DNA of 64,000 bases from Microvenator marinus (GTDB taxonomy: Bacteria > Myxococcota_A > Bradymonadia > Bradymonadales > Bradymonadaceae): positions 4,364,001 to 4,428,000 of the forward strand of contig NZ_CP042467.1 of the NCBI RefSeq assembly GCF_007993755.1, written 5' to 3'. Positions within the stretch are counted from its first letter, which is position 1, and each line of letters begins with the position of its first letter. Position numbers and translations under genes: made by a program. Below the pieces are notes generated by a model that worked only from the letters and a program-made list of their open reading frames with translations, was not told the origin of the DNA and did not search any database. Of the stretch, positions 60,744 through 64,000 are shown piece by piece.

Positions 60744-62684
60744 ATGCGCTACCTCTTAATCGCCTTTCTCTTCATCACCTCGTGTTCAGGGGACACGTCT
60801 TCTCCGCCCCCGGCTACGCTCTCAATTCAGGTGCCCGAAGACCAGGCGATCATCGGGTCAACACGCGTTGAAGTCAGAGGGAGTGCCACCGGGGTTGCCT
60901 CGGTCGAAGTCAACGGAGACGTGGTTGATGTGGTGGGTGGTGAGTGGAGTACCGTGCTCAACGCGAGCGACGGGCCACTCGATATCGAAGTGGTCGCCGG
61001 CGCCCTAGAAGAGTCTCGCAGTGTTACTGTAGATGCCACGGCACCCCTGCTGGTTTTGGAGTCTCCTGAGCGCGGCTTCTACCGGGACCTCGCTGAGGGA
61101 GACTCAATCCTAGTGAAGGGAAGGGTCGAAGACGCGACGACTGGAATCGAGTCGGTTTTTCTAGGTGGGCAAAGCGTTGTGCTCGGCCCCGATGGTAGCT
61201 TTGAAACCGAAGTGCTCTTGCGAGAAGGCCTCAACGATATCTCGATCAGCGCCGTGGACCGAGCTGGCAATGAGTCGACGTCTTTGCGGGGAGGAATCGC
61301 GGGGTCATTCGCAACGCCTACTGAGACAGTCGGTCGCGCGTTCAGAGTTTTTGTTCAGCGCGAGGCGCTCAACACGCTTGAGACCGTAATCGAAGAGACA
61401 GTGACTCCAGAGCTTGTCACGAGCTTTGTGACCGCGAACTTCATGAACGAAAACGTGGCTGTCGACACCATTACGTTTGACCCTATTGACCTTGAGGTCA
61501 ACACGTCCACCGGCGCACTTTCTGTGACTCTGAACGTGGCGAATGTCGCGGTGGCTGGCTCATTCACCATTTCTGACGACGTCTACCCGACGACCATCGA
61601 AGTCGTGCAAATGGGCGTGACTTTGCCATTGAGCGTCTCGGCCACAGATGATGGTGGCTTGAGCCTTTCGTTTGGCACAGCGGTGCTCGATCTCGAAGAC
61701 GAAGACTTGCGATTCAACATCGCCGGGCTCACCCAAGACGACGCAAATTTCCTGCGCAATGTGATGAGGCAGGTGGTTGAATACGCGTTCGCAAATTTCT
61801 TGAGTGACCAGGTCTTTGATCAACTCTTTGATCCCAATGTCCTGATTCGTCGAATCGAGGTTTTCGACCGAGTCATAACCTTTGAGCTCAAGTTTGAAAC
61901 GGTTCAGGTGTTTGGCGACGGCATCCTCGTGGAACTCAGTGTGACCATGCCCGACGAAGAGTTCGAAGAGGTACGAGACGTGCCGGGCGCACTCAATCGA
62001 ATCCCAGGCAATCCGAATGGTCCGGTGTCCGAGAATGACTTGTTGTTTACCACCACACATCAGGCGCTCGACCGAATTTTCCACGGTGTCTGGCGAAGCG
62101 GTCTCCTGCACCAAACCTTCGACCAGGAGCGGTTTGCCGGGTTTGAACTCCCTATTGAGCTGACGGTTGCCGAACTGGGGCTCGTGTTGGGCTCCGAGGT
62201 CAACCAGCTCGCCCCTGCTGGAACGCCCTTGGCGCTTCGATTACGCCCGCTTCTACCTCCCGTGGTGGACCTCACTCAGGATTCACGCATTTCCCTCGCG
62301 CTCAGTGAAACCATGGTGGATTTGGTCCTGCAGCCTAGCGGTGGTGAGGAGATTGTGGTGGCTTCGATCGCAGCGTTCCTAGAGCTTGATGTGCTTTTGG
62401 AACTCGATGGTGTGGAGGTTCTCGTTGGGTTTGAAACCAACGTACGCGCCGATTTGGATTCGGAGGCTGTTGATTTTGATGACCGCGCTATTGAAGGGCT
62501 CTTGACGGATATTTTGACCCTTGTGCCCGATGTACTGGCACAGTCGCTGAGGCTTCGGGGTGAGGCTGATGTAGAATGGGTTATCTTGAATAACCCGGGG
62601 ATCGAGCTTCATGGGGACGGAGCCTACGTCACCCTCTCCACGGCGATGACTCCCAATCCTGACGGATTCACGTTAGACCTGTAG
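60744..62684 (+). CDS. Large lipoprotein with Ig-like repeats and a possible TULIP-like region
   Basis: A ~646-residue predicted lipoprotein (lipobox I-T-S-C). ATG 60744 has GGAG seven bases upstream; ATG 60717 is less likely. Residues about 20-190 contain two Ig-like (Big-type) units (ATLSIQVPEDQAIIGSTRV..., LVLESPERGFY...). The rest is made of long hydrophobic/amphipathic beta strands with few Cys, and a helix-like stretch THQALDRIFHGVWRSGLL, which in order recalls lipid-binding BPI/TULIP proteins. That is a hypothesis only. It sits between the LuxR gene and a Cys-rich lipoprotein gene, with short gaps and no terminator. Confidence 0.66.
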   Translation: MRYLLIAFLFITSCSGDTSSPPPATLSIQVPEDQAIIGSTRVEVRGSATGVASVEVNGDVVDVVGGEWSTVLNASDGPLDIEVVAGALEESRSVTVDATAPLLVLESPERGFYRDLAEGDSILVKGRVEDATTGIESVFLGGQSVVLGPDGSFETEVLLREGLNDISISAVDRAGNESTSLRGGIAGSFATPTETVGRAFRVFVQREALNTLETVIEETVTPELVTSFVTANFMNENVAVDTITFDPIDLEVNTSTGALSVTLNVANVAVAGSFTISDDVYPTTIEVVQMGVTLPLSVSATDDGGLSLSFGTAVLDLEDEDLRFNIAGLTQDDANFLRNVMRQVVEYAFANFLSDQVFDQLFDPNVLIRRIEVFDRVITFELKFETVQVFGDGILVELSVTMPDEEFEEVRDVPGALNRIPGNPNGPVSENDLLFTTTHQALDRIFHGVWRSGLLHQTFDQERFAGFELPIELTVAELGLVLGSEVNQLAPAGTPLALRLRPLLPPVVDLTQDSRISLALSETMVDLVLQPSGGEEIVVASIAAFLELDVLLELDGVEVLVGFETNVRADLDSEAVDFDDRAIEGLLTDILTLVPDVLAQSLRLRGEADVEWVILNNPGIELHGDGAYVTLSTAMTPNPDGFTLDL

Positions 62685-62710
62685 ACGCCATCTTTTTTCT
62701 GGGCTCCCGA

Positions 62711-63583
62711 ATGCGCCAGTCTTGGTCAAAATTTATCTTCGTGTCGTGTGTTCTCGCCGCGTGCTCTGAACCCGTCACCGTTGAATCAACTGATTCCACG
62801 CCAGATTTGGGAGTGTCAGACATGGCGGACATGGATCCGGCAGACACTTCCTCAGACATGGACAGCTGTGGCACCAAACTCTTTGGGACGCCGGCTCCGA
62901 ACACTGGCTTGAGCTCTGACCAATGTGGTCCGACGTGTGGATGCCCCGGGCTCGAGAAAGTTGGCACGATTCCCACTCCAGAGATGATTGCCAATGTGGG
63001 TTCCTTTGAGTTGAACGCGCCTTTTGAGGAGATTCTCGAAGACCCGTACCAGATGCCAGCGCCCGACCCCGCGCCCGAAGGGACCGTTTGTGCCGCGCTC
63101 ATCGAGGGAACGAGTTACTCCCTCCAAACCTTTTCAAGCACTGAAGTTGCCCTTTCCGACGGCTACATAGTGACCCATTTCGGCGCCTGTGGGGCGTGCT
63201 CACCGCTCCAAGACCTCGCGGTCTATATGGAGAACCCAGACCTGACGACGCCTGTGCGGGAATGTGGATTGAAGTCCATTTCGGATGGCGAAGAGGCAGC
63301 TCGTGAATGCATCCGAGACCTCGGCTTCACCGAGCCCTGCGCGCAAATCTGGTTCTACAACACTCGCCACACGCGCCAGGAATGTCTCGAACCCTGCCTT
63401 CTGAACCTGAACGCGCCTTATCACGAAGAAGATGGATCGTTGAACGAATGTATCCTCTGTGACGAGGTCAAGAGTGGTGATGTGTTTAAGGCAGTGGCAG
63501 GCCGCACCCGCAGAAATACTGGACTTCCATCCGCCCTTTGCCGGCCTTGTCAAGAAGTCTCAGTCTTGGAACATCAGTACTAG
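62711..63583 (+). CDS. Cysteine-rich lipoprotein of unknown function
   Basis: A 290-residue predicted lipoprotein (lipobox L-A-A-C) with an Asp/Met/Ser linker. The folded part has about 16 Cys, including HFGACGACSPLQDLAVY and FTEPCAQIWFYNTRHTR, a compact pattern that looks like a defined enzyme-like or binding domain. I do not recognise the family with certainty. It is the last gene of the LuxR-lipoprotein group; its stop overlaps that of the next gene on the other strand (CTAG). Confidence 0.65.
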   Translation: MRQSWSKFIFVSCVLAACSEPVTVESTDSTPDLGVSDMADMDPADTSSDMDSCGTKLFGTPAPNTGLSSDQCGPTCGCPGLEKVGTIPTPEMIANVGSFELNAPFEEILEDPYQMPAPDPAPEGTVCAALIEGTSYSLQTFSSTEVALSDGYIVTHFGACGACSPLQDLAVYMENPDLTTPVRECGLKSISDGEEAARECIRDLGFTEPCAQIWFYNTRHTRQECLEPCLLNLNAPYHEEDGSLNECILCDEVKSGDVFKAVAGRTRRNTGLPSALCRPCQEVSVLEHQY

Positions 63584-63900
63584 AGCGGTAGGTTCACCGA
63601 GAACACGCGTTTTTGGACTGGACGTCTGACAACCACCACTTCGCGTTGTGGAGCCCTGCGGTGTCTTTGATGAACGCGCTCCCTTTGCATCCTCTTGTGT
63701 CGTTGATGAACTCGCTTCGCGCGCTTCTTCTCAACGTGTTTGACTACGGTGGTTGTTTCAACCACGCGCCCATGTGAATGGGTTGTGGTCGTTGTGGTCA
63801 CGGTCTTCGTCACCGATTTTGGTTTGGCCATCGCGGACCCGGTGCTCATCAAAAGGGCAAGGGCGCTAAAGAAGATGATTGCTGTGATTCTGGACTTCAT
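63580..63900 (-). CDS. Small secreted basic protein
   Basis: A 106-residue protein with a signal peptide (cleavage near SAMA). The mature chain starts with a Thr-rich stretch (VTKTVTTTTTTHSHG) and continues with a strongly basic Arg/His/Lys region (KRVHQRHKRMQRERVHQRHR). The basic repeat would favour binding to nucleic acid, LPS or other acidic polymers, or metal binding by the His. GGAGTAG precedes the ATG. Confidence 0.6.
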   Translation of the reverse strand: MKSRITAIIFFSALALLMSTGSAMAKPKSVTKTVTTTTTTHSHGRVVETTTVVKHVEKKRAKRVHQRHKRMQRERVHQRHRRAPQREVVVVRRPVQKRVFSVNLPL

Positions 63901-64000
63901 TGTTCTACTCCGTGTTTTGGGCGGCTCTTTCCGCCTTCAAAGGAGTCAAACGACCAAAGTCTTAACCGAATCTGAAGTGAGCTAACTTTTCCAAAACAAT

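Overview
The window is a gene-dense chromosomal segment of a moderately GC-rich Gram-negative bacterium. Many features point to the Myxococcota, most likely the Bradymonadia or relatives. These include a large number of predicted lipoproteins with Asn-rich (NNP/NNT) or Asp-Met-rich linkers after the lipobox Cys, cysteine-rich repeat lipoproteins, MopE-type metal-binding repeats, several outer-membrane beta-barrels, and deltaproteobacterial metabolic genes. The lineage is an inference from gene style, not from a marker gene. I see no rRNA, tRNA, CRISPR array, prophage or insertion sequence, and no gene-free stretch longer than about 300 bases.

Layout. 1-4.5 kb: the tail of a membrane protein, the two subunits of a 3-oxoacid CoA-transferase, and an RNB-family exoribonuclease. 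4.6-8.3 kb: a tiny AEAP-rich lipoprotein, an outer-membrane barrel, and two membrane proteins. 8.35-11.7 kb: a MhpD-like hydratase, a LivG-like ABC ATPase and an acyl-CoA ligase in tight order. 11.7-17.8 kb: a compact run of six genes with overlapping or nearly overlapping ends (cytochrome c-like lipoprotein, diheme-motif/barrel protein, divergent PlsX, APP1/DUF2183 phosphatase, unknown, XRE/ScfR-type regulator). 17.8-22.5 kb: an HSL-family hydrolase, a PD-(D/E)XK-like protein with a heptad-repeat tail, a secreted protein, and a YkpA-like ABC-F ATPase. 22.5-28.3 kb: a caspase-like protease fused to a probable outer-membrane barrel, then malate synthase and isocitrate lyase (glyoxylate shunt) behind an unusual leader. 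28.6-33 kb: glutamate synthase large subunit. 33-37.3 kb: a HEAT-repeat protein, a bacterial peptidylarginine deiminase lipoprotein, and an M15 peptidase lipoprotein. 37.3-45.7 kb: unknown lipoproteins, an S9 peptidase operon, a Sel1/Hcp-like lipoprotein, and a DUF4190-like protein. 45.7-52.4 kb: an M14 carboxypeptidase, an MFS transporter, an APH-like kinase, a long acyl-CoA dehydrogenase, and an EF-hand membrane protein. 52.4-63.9 kb: a divergent surface-lipoprotein locus with a LuxR-type regulator in the middle.

How the genes may work together. Many enzymes concern acyl-CoA, acetate or lipid use: SCOT, AMP-ligase, acyl-CoA dehydrogenase, glyoxylate shunt, PlsX-like, APP1 phosphatase and the ScfR-type regulator. 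This fits an organism that consumes fatty acids and proteins, and the many secreted peptidases (S9, M14, M15, caspase-like) suit a predatory or scavenging life. The most unusual items are: the complete bacterial PAD with all four catalytic residues; the caspase-barrel fusion; the barrel carrying two CxxCH motifs in one operon with phospholipid genes; the 1439-residue lipoprotein whose C-terminus resembles the TcB-binding end of Tc toxin TcA proteins, next to a MopE-repeat lipoprotein and a LuxR regulator; and the aceB leader, which combines two hairpins, a T-run and five TTTACAG copies.
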